Of a stretch of DNA of 50,656 bases, positions 17,891 to 26,606 are shown piece after piece. This DNA is from a bacterium (GTDB lineage: Bacteria; Bacteroidota; Bacteroidia; Cytophagales; Cyclobacteriaceae), in contig JANSWY010000006.1 in NCBI GenBank assembly GCA_024743255.1, positions 75,610-126,265 of the forward strand, written 5' to 3'. Position 1 is the first letter of the stretch; each line of letters starts with the position of its first letter. Made by a program: the position numbers and the translations under genes. The notes under the pieces are model-generated. The model was not told the origin of the DNA and did not search any database. It saw only the letters and a list, made by a program, of their open reading frames with translations.

Positions 17891-19435
17891 TCAATCAAGT
17901 ATTATAGAGTCACTTTCATTTAATAGTGCTCCCTCTTCCATTGGTGGGTACAACTTTTCGTATGTCATGCAGTTAGTCATACTAACTCTTCTGTTGATAT
18001 ATTTTCTTTCAATCTTGGTGTGATCACTTATACCGGCTGCTGCCAGTAATTCCACAAAACTTGTGATAGTTTCCTTGTGGTAATTGGCCACCCTACTAGT
18101 TTTGTCTTTCACGTTAAGTCCACGCATTAGCATTTTATCTTGTGTTGCTACTCCAGCTGGACATGTATTATTATTACATTGAAGTGCCTGAATACATCCA
18201 ACTGCCAGCATCATTGCTCTTGCTGAATTACAAATATCTGCTCCAAGTGCCATAGTCCTGATCATATGAAAACCAGAAACGATTTTTCCCGAACCAATAA
18301 TCTTAATATCCTTTCTTAGGTTATACCCGATCAGAGTATCATGAACAAATGACAATCCATCTCTTAAAGGCATTCCCAGAGAGTTGGAGAATTCTACTGG
18401 TGCTGCACCAGTGCCTCCTTCTCCCCCATCAACTGTTATGAAGTCAGGTTTTATTCCAGTCTCAATCATTGCACGGCAAAAATCCTTGAACTCTTCTCTC
18501 CGACCAACGCATAATTTAAATCCCACAGGTTTACCACCAGACCGATCTCTTAATAGCTTAATAAAATGCATCAACGAATTCGCATCACTAAATGCTGAAT
18601 GACCGGGAGGAGAAGCTACAGTAGTATGGGGTTCAACTCCTCTAATTGCCGCGATCTCAGGTGTATTCTTAACAGCAGGCAAAATTCCACCATGACCTGG
18701 TTTAGCTCCTTGTGACAGTTTGATTTCAATCATTCTTACCGTTTCGGTTTTCGCTTTTTCTTCAAACTTGTCTGGATCAAAATTCCCATGATTATCCCGG
18801 CAACCAAAATATCCAGTTCCGATTTGCCAAACCAAATCACCGCCAGGTTCTAAATGAAACGGGCTAATTGCACCTTCACCAGTATTATGATAAAAACTTC
18901 CCTGTTTTGCTCCACCATTCATTGCCAGGACAGCATTCTTACTAAGTGACCCGTAACTCATAGCAGATATATTCAATACTGAAGCATTATAGGGCTGCTT
19001 ACAATCTGGGCCTCCAACCATAACTCTTGGGTCATGGTCCATCCCTCCATTTATTGGGTAAAGAGAATGCGCCATCCACTCGTAACCGCTTCGATACACA
19101 TCTACTTGTGTACCGAATGGTGTAGTATCATTTACGTTCTTTGCTCTTTGATAGACTAGTGATCTGAATATTCGATTTAAAGGTCTACCTTCTGTATCGG
19201 TCTCAACAAAATACTGTTGAATTTCAGGGCGAATGCTTTCGAGAAAGTATCTAAGGTTTCCAAGAATTGGAAAATTCCGTCGTATGGTATTTTTGGGTGC
19301 AAAAGTGTCCCTTACACCTATTATTAAAATTGGAACCACTAATACTAAAGACCATAATCCCGGTTTCCAGTAAAAATAGAACAGAACTTCCGCTGCAATC
19401 AGAACCAGCGCAATTTGATAAAACCGATATCTCAT
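17891..19435 (-). CDS. FMN-binding glutamate-synthase-family protein (stand-alone GltB core)
   Basis: A 514-aa protein with two hydrophobic N-terminal segments (about 5-40), then the FMN/Fe-S core of the glutamate synthase large subunit. Seen: NISAMSYGSLSKNAVLAMN (155-173), NTGEGAISPFH, KPGHGGILP, VDGGEGGTGAAP (335-346), GSGKIVSG, and the 3Fe-4S-type cysteines Cys414, Cys420 and Cys425. It lacks the glutaminase domain, so ammonia or another donor, or a different reaction, is expected. The membrane anchor suggests coupling to a membrane electron carrier, which is inference. The gene starts 3 nt after the aldehyde dehydrogenase stop and is last in a three-gene operon with an acetolactate-synthase-like enzyme. 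Stand-alone proteins of this family are widespread and mostly uncharacterised. Confidence 0.88.
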   Translation of the reverse strand: MRYRFYQIALVLIAAEVLFYFYWKPGLWSLVLVVPILIIGVRDTFAPKNTIRRNFPILGNLRYFLESIRPEIQQYFVETDTEGRPLNRIFRSLVYQRAKNVNDTTPFGTQVDVYRSGYEWMAHSLYPINGGMDHDPRVMVGGPDCKQPYNASVLNISAMSYGSLSKNAVLAMNGGAKQGSFYHNTGEGAISPFHLEPGGDLVWQIGTGYFGCRDNHGNFDPDKFEEKAKTETVRMIEIKLSQGAKPGHGGILPAVKNTPEIAAIRGVEPHTTVASPPGHSAFSDANSLMHFIKLLRDRSGGKPVGFKLCVGRREEFKDFCRAMIETGIKPDFITVDGGEGGTGAAPVEFSNSLGMPLRDGLSFVHDTLIGYNLRKDIKIIGSGKIVSGFHMIRTMALGADICNSARAMMLAVGCIQALQCNNNTCPAGVATQDKMLMRGLNVKDKTSRVANYHKETITSFVELLAAAGISDHTKIERKYINRRVSMTNCMTYEKLYPPMEEGALLNESDSIILD

Positions 19436-19438
19436 ATT

Positions 19439-20833
19439 TTAAAGATGTTTGCTTTTAAATACTAATAGTTTGTCTCTTGACATATCCTCCATGGAGTACT
19501 TAATTCCTCCAACACCTAATCCAGAGGAATCTCTTCCACCAAAAGGCATCCAGTCAACGCGAAATGCAGTATGATCATTGATCATCACAGCAGCGGCATT
19601 AATCTGATTAGATATGTTAAGAGCACTATCCAAATTTGAGGTATATACTGAGGCCTGGAATGCATATTCCAAACTATTTGATTTCTCAATAGCCTGGTTT
19701 ACATCATCATATCCATAAATACATACCACCGGACCAAATATCTCTTGGGTAGTGACTTTACTCTCATCCGCAGGGTTAAGAATTACAGTTGGTGCATAAG
19801 TTGTGTCACTCAGTTTTTCTCCACCTAATAATATCTCCCCACCTGCTTTTCGAGCTTCAGAGACCCACTCCGCTACTCGATCTACTTCTCTTGGTAATAT
19901 AAGGGGACCGCAATCAGTATCCTTTTCAAGAGCGGAACCAACTTTAAGGTTTCTTGCTCCTTCTACAACTCTATCTGTAACTTCCTTTAAAATACTATTG
20001 TGAACAAAGACTCTTTGCACAGAAACACAAACCTGACCAGAGTGATAAAACCCTCCTTTTATAAGGCTTGGAATCATTTCATTCAGATTGGCATCTGGTT
20101 CTACGATTAATGGAGCGGCTCCACCATGTTCAAGTGCACATCTGGTTCCCGGTGACAACTTAGACCGTAGATACCAACCGACTCTTGCCGAACCAATAAA
20201 TGAAAAGAAATTAACCCGGGGATCAACCACCAACTTCTCAGCTGCTTCATTACCAGAAATGATATATTCACACCATCCGTCTGGCAATCCTGCTTCTTTC
20301 AAAATCTCAACAAACTTGATGCAAGATCTTGGTGTAGTAAGAGCTGGCTTCACAATTACGGGAGCACCCACTGCAATCGCAGGTACAGTTTGATGTATTA
20401 TAAGGTTTAAAGGATGATTAAATGCGCTGATTGAAGAAACTACACCAATTGGCTCCTTTCTGGTAAATGCCATTCGGTTGGCACTGGATTTAGTTTGCCC
20501 CATGGGAATCTCTTCACCTCCAAAATAACCCATATCTTCAATGGCTAATTTCACACCATTAATAGCTCTATCAACCTCCACCAAACTATCCACATAAGGT
20601 TTACCTCCTTCTTCCGCAGCTATCATGGTCAATTCTTCACGCCTGGATTTCATAATCTCAATTGTGCGTTCAAGAATCTCAACCCTTTCATATTTTGGAA
20701 GCCATTTTGAGCGATTATCGAATAACATCTTTGCTTTCGCTAATGCTGCATCAACAGATTTACTATCCACCATTTCAAGCTCTTCGATAAGGCTCAAATC
20801 ATAGGGATTTAATACTTCTAGTTTTTCACTCAT
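19439..20833 (-). CDS. NAD(P)-dependent aldehyde dehydrogenase
   Basis: A 464-aa ALDH-superfamily enzyme. Catalytic residues are visible: Asn139 (SAFNHPLN), Glu235 (LEHGGAAPLIV) and nucleophile Cys269 (GQVCVSVQR). The cofactor-binding VKPALTTP (161-168) and the FGPVV motif are present, and the C-terminus has DSSGLGVGG. GQVCxSVQR resembles lactaldehyde or phosphonoacetaldehyde dehydrogenases, but the substrate cannot be assigned. It begins 7 nt after the stop of the TPP enzyme and ends 3 nt before the FMN protein, so the three are translated from one message. An aldehyde made by a TPP-dependent 2-oxoacid decarboxylase is a natural substrate for such a neighbour; that link is inference. Confidence 0.9.
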   Translation of the reverse strand: MSEKLEVLNPYDLSLIEELEMVDSKSVDAALAKAKMLFDNRSKWLPKYERVEILERTIEIMKSRREELTMIAAEEGGKPYVDSLVEVDRAINGVKLAIEDMGYFGGEEIPMGQTKSSANRMAFTRKEPIGVVSSISAFNHPLNLIIHQTVPAIAVGAPVIVKPALTTPRSCIKFVEILKEAGLPDGWCEYIISGNEAAEKLVVDPRVNFFSFIGSARVGWYLRSKLSPGTRCALEHGGAAPLIVEPDANLNEMIPSLIKGGFYHSGQVCVSVQRVFVHNSILKEVTDRVVEGARNLKVGSALEKDTDCGPLILPREVDRVAEWVSEARKAGGEILLGGEKLSDTTYAPTVILNPADESKVTTQEIFGPVVCIYGYDDVNQAIEKSNSLEYAFQASVYTSNLDSALNISNQINAAAVMINDHTAFRVDWMPFGGRDSSGLGVGGIKYSMEDMSRDKLLVFKSKHL

Positions 20834-20840
20834 GGGTTGT

Positions 20841-22478
20841 TTATTTTTTGCTTTGTTCTGCCAGACCTTTAATTAAAATTTGATGGTTAAGTGAATAATC
20901 TACCGGAACATCCATTAAATGTACACCCTGAGTATTTAGACACTTTTCTAAAGTCGTAGTAAAATCATCACAATCAGTTATTCTGTAGCCGTGAGCACCG
21001 TAACTCTCAGCATACTTCACAAAATCAGGATTATTAAAGTCCAATCCGAAATTATCAAATCCTTCTCCCTCTTGCTTCCACTTAATCATACCATAGGCAC
21101 TATCATTTAATATGATGACTACAATATCCAATTTAAGTCTTACCGCAGTTTCCATTTCCTGAGAATTCATCATAAATCCTCCATCACCACAAATTGCCAC
21201 AACCTTACGATTAGGGTAAGTAATCTTTGCTCCCATTGCAGAGGGAAGTCCAGCACCCATAGTTGCTAATGCATTATCTAGTAACAGTGTATTGGGTTGG
21301 TAAGCCTTGTAATTTCTTGCAAACCAGATTTTGTACACTCCGTTATCCAAAGTAATGATTCCATCATCCGGCATCAACTTACGAATCTCATTTACTATTC
21401 TTTGAGGAAGTAACGGAAATCTTTTATCCTCAAAATATTTCGTGATATGACTTTCAATATCTTCTTTGAATCCTAAAAACTTGTCAATCTCCCAGTGAGA
21501 TTGTTTTGCCACATTATCTGCCAGGTATTGAACGCTATTGGCAATATCTCCAACCACTTCAACCTGAGGAAAATAAACAGGATCTACTTCGGCACTGAAA
21601 TGATTGACATGGATCACATTACAACCATCTTCTTCCATAAAAAATGGAGGCTTTTCAATTACATCATGACCAACATTGATAATCAAATCTGCAGCATCAA
21701 TCGCATTATGTAAATAATCGTGATCTGATAATGCTGCAGTTCCCAGAAACAGTTCATGTCTCTCATCGATTACTCCCTTTCCCATTTGGGTATTGAAAAA
21801 TGGAATTCCTGATTTATCTACAAAATCAGTGAGTGCCTGACTTGTCGTATTTCTATTGGCACTGGCACCTATTAATAATAAGGGCCTTCTGGCTAAATGA
21901 ATCATTTCAATAGCAGCATCAAGGCATTTCTTATCAGCATTTGGTCTCCTGACATAGCTCTTCTGAAACACTCTATCCGGACTTTCTTCAGCTGCAACAT
22001 CCTCTGGCAATTCCAGATGTACAGCTCCAGGACGCTCTTCTGTTGCCTTTCTAAATGCTTCACGAACATTGTTAGCAATAGTATTCCCATTGACTATTTG
22101 GTGAGTATACTTAGTGAGTGGCTTCATCATTCCCACCACATCAATAATTTGAAACCTGCCTTGTTTACTGGTTTTTATTGGTTTCTGACCGGTAATCATC
22201 AATAATGGCATACCTCCTAACTGTGCGTAAGCTGCAGCTGTTACAAAGTTGGTAGCTCCTGGCCCAAGTGTACTTAGGCATACTCCAGGTTTTCCAGTCA
22301 ACCTACCATAAGTAGCAGCCATAAACGCTGCACCTTGTTCGTGTCTGGTAAGGATTAACTTAATTCGTGAATTGATTAGAGATTGTAGAAAATCTAAGTT
22401 TTCTTCTCCTGGTATTCCAAAAATGTACTCTACATCTTCATTTTCCAGGGCTTTTACAAAAAGATCGGAAGCTTTCAT
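20841..22478 (-). CDS. Acetolactate-synthase-like TPP enzyme
   Basis: A 545-aa enzyme of the thiamine-diphosphate decarboxylase/carboligase family. Seen: catalytic Glu47 (LTRHEQGAAFMA), LSTLGPGATNFVTA, QIIDVVGMMKPLTK, the central domain, and the TPP/Mg motif GDGGFMMN with the downstream IILNDSAYGMIKW. Overall it matches acetolactate synthase large subunits. No small regulatory subunit (ilvN), ilvC or ilvD is adjacent, and there is no alsD, so branched-chain synthesis is unlikely to be its context. It is first in an operon with an aldehyde dehydrogenase and a stand-alone FMN glutamate-synthase protein. The substrate could be pyruvate or another 2-oxoacid. A 14-bp palindrome lies in its leader (22523-22536). 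Confidence 0.88.
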   Translation of the reverse strand: MKASDLFVKALENEDVEYIFGIPGEENLDFLQSLINSRIKLILTRHEQGAAFMAATYGRLTGKPGVCLSTLGPGATNFVTAAAYAQLGGMPLLMITGQKPIKTSKQGRFQIIDVVGMMKPLTKYTHQIVNGNTIANNVREAFRKATEERPGAVHLELPEDVAAEESPDRVFQKSYVRRPNADKKCLDAAIEMIHLARRPLLLIGASANRNTTSQALTDFVDKSGIPFFNTQMGKGVIDERHELFLGTAALSDHDYLHNAIDAADLIINVGHDVIEKPPFFMEEDGCNVIHVNHFSAEVDPVYFPQVEVVGDIANSVQYLADNVAKQSHWEIDKFLGFKEDIESHITKYFEDKRFPLLPQRIVNEIRKLMPDDGIITLDNGVYKIWFARNYKAYQPNTLLLDNALATMGAGLPSAMGAKITYPNRKVVAICGDGGFMMNSQEMETAVRLKLDIVVIILNDSAYGMIKWKQEGEGFDNFGLDFNNPDFVKYAESYGAHGYRITDCDDFTTTLEKCLNTQGVHLMDVPVDYSLNHQILIKGLAEQSKK

Positions 22479-22522
22479 TAAAATGAATAAAGGGTTAAAG
22501 GAGTTCGGTTAATAATTCCCAT

Positions 22523-22536
22523 GTGTATCTATACAC
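22523..22536. promoter_or_regulatory. Inverted repeat in the leader of the TPP-enzyme operon
   Basis: GTGTAT-CT-ATACAC, a 6-bp perfect inverted repeat with a 2-nt spacer, 45 nt before the start codon of the acetolactate-synthase-like gene in the 290-bp divergent spacer with accC. It has the size of a repressor or activator half-site pair. No exact TAnnTTTG box was found in this spacer on either strand. Confidence 0.35.
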
Positions 22537-22768
22537 TTACTATTTCGTCAGTGACACTTCTTTCCAAGTTATCAAATTACCCTAATACCACCAACTCAAT
22601 GGCAACAAATGCCGACTGACGACAAACTATAAACCATGTTTTTTCCAAAATAGTTATCAAATTTGACTCCTTAGTATATAAGGCATTTTGAGATTATTTA
22701 ATTAGCATTGCGTATCAAGTTCCAAAGGGGTTTGATTTATCGTAAAACAACATTAAAACAGTGCTGAA

Positions 22769-24250
22769 ATGGGCAAGATCAAGAAAATACTGATCAGTAA
22801 CAGAGGTGAAATTGCAGTTAGAATCATTAAGACTGCCAAAAAACTTGGAATCAAAACTGTTGCTTTATACAGTGATCCGGATCGTGAAGGGTTACATGTA
22901 AAATTAGCAGATGAAGCCTGGCACCTACCTGGGTCCACTTCAGCTGAGACTTACCTGGATGTTCCAAAAATCCTTGAAGCTTGTAAAGCACTAAACGTTG
23001 ATGCCATTCACCCTGGATATGGGTTCTTATCGGAAAATGCAGACTTTGCTAACAAAGTACGAGAAGCTGGTATTATTTTCATTGGACCTTCAGCAGAGGC
23101 TATCGAGACAATGGGTAGTAAACTTGCTGCTAAAGAAGCAGTTAGTGATTTTGGAGGAGTTCCAATGGTTCCAGGCATGGAAGGAGCGATTGATGATATT
23201 CAAGAAGCAAAGCGAACGGCTAAAGAAATTGGATTTCCAGTTCTTATCAAAGCAAGTGCCGGCGGTGGTGGAAAGGGAATGCGTGTTGTAGAAAACGAAG
23301 AAGAATTTGAGGAGCAAATGGATCGTGCCATCAGTGAAGCAACTTCTGCATTTGGAGATGGAGCTGTATTTGTTGAAAAATTCATTATGAACCCTAAGCA
23401 TATCGAGATCCAAATTCTCGGTGATGAGCATGGAAATATTATTTACTTATTTGAAAGAGAATGTAGTATTCAAAGAAGACACCAGAAGGTAGTAGAAGAA
23501 GCTCCTTCGCCGGTTGTTGATGAAGTGAAAAGAGCTGCAATTGGAGAAGCCGCAGTGAACGTTGCTAAGGCTTGTGGTTACTATGGCGCTGGAACTGTTG
23601 AGTTCATATATGATGAAAATGGTGAGTTCTACTTCCTGGAAATGAATACAAGACTTCAGGTTGAACACCCCGTTACTGAAGAAATCACCGGTGTTGACCT
23701 TGTTGCTGAGCAGATCAATATCGCTGAAGGAAATGCAATTCCTTTCAAACAGGAAGACCTAAAAATAAATGGTCACAGCATTGAAATTAGAGTATATGCT
23801 GAAGACCCTTTAAATAACTTCCTTCCAGATTCAGGTAAACTTAATCAGTATACTCGTCCAACTGGTGATGGAGTAAGACTTGACGATGGTTTTGAGGAAG
23901 GAATGGAAGTAACTGTTTTCTATGATCCTATGATCGCTAAGTTGATCACACATGGAAAAGATAGAGCGGAAGCTATTGAAAAAATGAACAAGGCCATTGA
24001 TGATTACAAAATCGGTGGAATCGCAACAACCTTAGAATTCTGTCGATTTGCTTTGAATCATTCAGATTTTAGGGATGGATCATTCACGACCAAGTTTGTT
24101 GAAAAATACTTCTCTCCTGAGCTTTTGAAGGCCGCTAATGAAGATGAGCAGGAGATTGCTGCTTTATTTGCTGGATATGATTTCAGTCAAAATAAAGGGC
24201 AAGTTTTAGATATTCAAAACTCAGAATCCAACTGGAAAAACAGGCTATAA
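22769..24250 (+). CDS. accC: Biotin carboxylase AccC
   Basis: A 493-aa ATP-grasp enzyme that carboxylates the biotin of the carrier protein, the first half-reaction of acetyl- (or propionyl-) CoA carboxylase. Seen: SNRGEIAVRII, HPGYGFLSEN (81-90), Gly-rich ATP loop SAGGGGKGMR (163-172), and the active-site stretch EMNTRLQVEHPV with Glu291, Asn293, Arg295 and Glu299, aligned with E. coli AccC. The C-terminal extension of about 45 residues (EDEQEIAALFAGYD) exceeds E. coli AccC and is typical of Bacteroidota forms. No accB, biotin carrier or carboxyltransferase is adjacent, so its partners are encoded elsewhere. DUF1015 follows after 3 nt, which suggests an operon with DUF1015 and maf. Confidence 0.95.
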   Translation: MGKIKKILISNRGEIAVRIIKTAKKLGIKTVALYSDPDREGLHVKLADEAWHLPGSTSAETYLDVPKILEACKALNVDAIHPGYGFLSENADFANKVREAGIIFIGPSAEAIETMGSKLAAKEAVSDFGGVPMVPGMEGAIDDIQEAKRTAKEIGFPVLIKASAGGGGKGMRVVENEEEFEEQMDRAISEATSAFGDGAVFVEKFIMNPKHIEIQILGDEHGNIIYLFERECSIQRRHQKVVEEAPSPVVDEVKRAAIGEAAVNVAKACGYYGAGTVEFIYDENGEFYFLEMNTRLQVEHPVTEEITGVDLVAEQINIAEGNAIPFKQEDLKINGHSIEIRVYAEDPLNNFLPDSGKLNQYTRPTGDGVRLDDGFEEGMEVTVFYDPMIAKLITHGKDRAEAIEKMNKAIDDYKIGGIATTLEFCRFALNHSDFRDGSFTTKFVEKYFSPELLKAANEDEQEIAALFAGYDFSQNKGQVLDIQNSESNWKNRL

Positions 24251-24253
24251 GTA

Positions 24254-25555
24254 ATGGCTGAAATACGTCCTTTAAGAGCTTTTCGATACAAAGAAGAATT
24301 AAATGATCAAATAGGAGATCTCGTTTCCCCGTTATTTGATGTAGTCTCCGAGAAGCAAAGAAATGCATTATACAAAAATCCTTTAAACAGTATCCATCTG
24401 TCAGTTCCAAAAGGTGAAAATGCGTCAAATGATGCACAAAAGCTTCTTGAACAATGGAAATCTGAAAGAACCATCATTCAGGAAGACAAACCTGCTATTT
24501 ATGGATACTACCAACACTTCTCGCTTCCTGGAAGCACAAAAGAATATGTTCGAAAAGGCTTTATCTGTAATATTAGGGTTTACGATTGGGATGAAGAGAT
24601 CATTTTGAGACACGAGAACACCATTCCTCACTCTGTAAATGATCGACTGGAATTAATAGAAAAAACTCAACTTAACGTAAGCCCTACCCATGGCTTATAT
24701 ACAGATGAGAACCATACCATAGAAGATTACCTGGATGCCAGCATGTCCAATCCTGTCTATGAAACTGAAGACTACCAGGGAGTAAAGGATGTATTGAGTG
24801 TGATTGATGACCCAGAAACGATAAAGAAGGTCATTAACATCATTCGTGACAAAAAGATTATTCTCGCAGATGGACACCATCGATATGAAGGATCATTGGC
24901 TTACATGAAATCTCAGCGAGAAAGCAATCCGAACCATACAGGAAATGAGGGATACAACTTTCATATGATGTATCTCACCAATACCGAATCAGATGACCTT
25001 AGAATCTTGCCAACTCATCGATTGGTGAGAAATGTAAAGGACTTTTCAGAAGAGTGGTTACTTAAACAACTAGAGGAGTATTTTATTATTAAGACTGTGG
25101 AAAATGCTCCTGATGTAAATGAAATCATTCTTGGGAAGAAATGGGCCTTTGGACTATTGGTTGGCGATAATGCTTACAAAATCAGATTGAAACCTGAGAA
25201 GATTGATGAAATCTATTGGAATTTCCCACAGAAAATAAAGGAAGCAGATCTTACCGTCATGCACTTCTTCATTTTTGAGAAAATATTGGGCATTCCAGGT
25301 AAGAATCAGAGAGACTCAGAGTTTTTCTATTTCGAAAGAAACTTTACGGAATGCCTCTATGAAGTAATAAAAGGCATAGCACAATTTGCCATTATTACTA
25401 AAGACGTTCCGATCGAAACTGTGAAAGAAGTGTGTTATACAGGTTACACCATGCCGCAGAAATCGACATACTTCTACCCAAAAGTGATTTGTGGTTATGT
25501 TTTTGGCTCAATTCAAGAAAATGAATTTAACACACCCGCTGATCTTAGCTTCTAA
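24254..25555 (+). CDS. DUF1015 family protein
   Basis: A 433-aa soluble protein of DUF1015, known by its start (AEIRPLRAFRYKEEL) and by ILADGHHRYEGSLAY (about 200-215), the most conserved block with the HHR motif. The family is widespread, resembles ParB/Srx-type folds in places, and sits near amino-acid metabolism genes in many genomes; its reaction is not established. It begins 3 nt after the accC stop and overlaps the maf start by 35 nt, so expression is probably coupled to both. No signal peptide or membrane segment is seen. Confidence 0.9.
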   Translation: MAEIRPLRAFRYKEELNDQIGDLVSPLFDVVSEKQRNALYKNPLNSIHLSVPKGENASNDAQKLLEQWKSERTIIQEDKPAIYGYYQHFSLPGSTKEYVRKGFICNIRVYDWDEEIILRHENTIPHSVNDRLELIEKTQLNVSPTHGLYTDENHTIEDYLDASMSNPVYETEDYQGVKDVLSVIDDPETIKKVINIIRDKKIILADGHHRYEGSLAYMKSQRESNPNHTGNEGYNFHMMYLTNTESDDLRILPTHRLVRNVKDFSEEWLLKQLEEYFIIKTVENAPDVNEIILGKKWAFGLLVGDNAYKIRLKPEKIDEIYWNFPQKIKEADLTVMHFFIFEKILGIPGKNQRDSEFFYFERNFTECLYEVIKGIAQFAIITKDVPIETVKEVCYTGYTMPQKSTYFYPKVICGYVFGSIQENEFNTPADLSF

Positions 25556-26096
25556 TTCCCCCAGAAGGCAACAAATCCTTAAAGATGCCGGATTTGTATT
25601 CGAGGTATTCACAAAAAATGTAGATGAGGAATTCAGTCCTGATATGGACGTCAGAAAAGTTGCGGAATACTTAGCCACAAAGAAAAATAAGGCCTACTTA
25701 GGTGAAATTAATAATAAGATTATCCTTACTGCGGATACCACTGTAGTTCTAGGTAAAACAATCCTTAACAAACCAGAAGACGATCAAGATGCCATCAAGA
25801 TGCTCAAGGATCTTTCTGGAACGAGACATGAAGTTATTACAGGTGTGGCAATATCGTTAAACGACCAATTAGTAAGCTTTAGTGACACCACTTTTGTTGA
25901 TTTCAAGGAATTGGTAGATGAAGAAATCGAATTCTATGTTACTCAATACAAGCCTCTGGATAAAGCGGGTGCTTATGGAATTCAGGAATGGATTGGTATG
26001 ATAGGTGTTACCAAATTAGAGGGATCTTTCTATAATGTAGTTGGGCTTCCTATTGACAAGGTTTATCAGCAATTAATCAAATTCCAATCTTCATAG
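25521..26096 (+). CDS. maf: Maf family nucleoside triphosphate pyrophosphatase
   Basis: A 191-aa Maf/Ham1-fold enzyme that hydrolyses non-canonical or excess nucleoside triphosphates (dTTP/UTP type) to monophosphates. The start at ATG 25521 was chosen because MNLTHPLILASNSPRRQQIL matches the family N-terminus; the upstream in-frame ATG at 25491 would add ten unmatched residues. Signature blocks are LASNSPRRQQIL, ILTADTTVV (catalytic Asp), and GAYGIQEWIG...EGSFYNVVGLP. The gene overlaps DUF1015 by 35 nt and overlaps the convergent OmpA-like gene by 6 nt at its stop. Likely operon: accC-DUF1015-maf. Confidence 0.94.
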   Translation: MNLTHPLILASNSPRRQQILKDAGFVFEVFTKNVDEEFSPDMDVRKVAEYLATKKNKAYLGEINNKIILTADTTVVLGKTILNKPEDDQDAIKMLKDLSGTRHEVITGVAISLNDQLVSFSDTTFVDFKELVDEEIEFYVTQYKPLDKAGAYGIQEWIGMIGVTKLEGSFYNVVGLPIDKVYQQLIKFQSS

Positions 26097-26504
26097 AGCC
26101 ATTGGCCAGAAGATAATATCCACTCTCCTGTTTTTCATTCTCCCAAGCTGAGTCCTGTTATCAAAGACAGGATTTAATTGGCCAAAATCTTTCCGCTCAA
26201 TCATTTCCTCCAGGATATTTCGATTTTTTAGTATTTGAATAACAGACTCACTTCTCATCTCAGAAAGCCATTCATTGTACTCAACTCCACCAATATTATC
26301 CGTGTGACTATGTATTGTGATTGAATAACCCTGAATATTAGGAATAGAATCAAGAAACTCATACAATCTGCCAGCCTGATAGCCATCAATATAATAGCTT
26401 CCTCCCCCAAAGTAGATACTCCTAATAATATGTCCATCCTGATTTTGGGCAAACGAGGAACTGCTAAAAAGTAAAAGCAGGCATATAAATAACGGGAGAC
26501 GCAT
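26091..26504 (-). CDS. Small secreted OmpA-like domain protein
   Basis: A 137-aa protein with a signal peptide (MRLPLFICLLLLFSSSSFAQ) and one OmpA C-terminal-like domain. Seen: IRSIYFGGGSYYID, then SITIHSHTDNIGGVEYNEWLSEMRSESV and NRRVDIIFW, the usual order of beta strand, GHTDxxG-type loop, the NxxLSxxRA helix and NRRV strand. In this family the domain binds peptidoglycan diaminopimelate. The usual GHTD reads SHTD here, and the RA pair reads RS. There is no barrel, and no lipobox Cys, so it is probably a free periplasmic protein. It is convergent with maf with a 6-nt overlap of stops and lies downstream of the adaptor gene past a terminator. Confidence 0.82.
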   Translation of the reverse strand: MRLPLFICLLLLFSSSSFAQNQDGHIIRSIYFGGGSYYIDGYQAGRLYEFLDSIPNIQGYSITIHSHTDNIGGVEYNEWLSEMRSESVIQILKNRNILEEMIERKDFGQLNPVFDNRTQLGRMKNRRVDIIFWPMAL

Positions 26505-26545
26505 GAGTTATTAAACTGATTGTCTTGATATTGGTTTCAAAGAGC

Positions 26546-26575
26546 AAAAAAATAGGCCCACATAATTGCAGGCCT
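26546..26575 (-). terminator. Terminator after the TolC/adaptor operon
   Basis: On the minus strand the stem AGGCCTGCA pairs with TGTGGGCCT around the loop ATTA (9 bp with two G-U pairs), followed by TATTTTTTT. It starts about 30 nt after the adaptor stop at 26607. Confidence 0.8.
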
Positions 26576-26606
26576 TGATTTATAATCTTAATAAATAACT
26601 CAATGT

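Noticed and set aside
25491-25520. Upstream ATG as the maf start
   Set aside because: It adds ten residues with no family match; MNLTHPLILASNSPRR at 25521 is the usual start.
26091-26096. Frameshift or fusion between maf and the OmpA-like gene
   Set aside because: They are on opposite strands; the 6-nt overlap is just interleaved stop codons.
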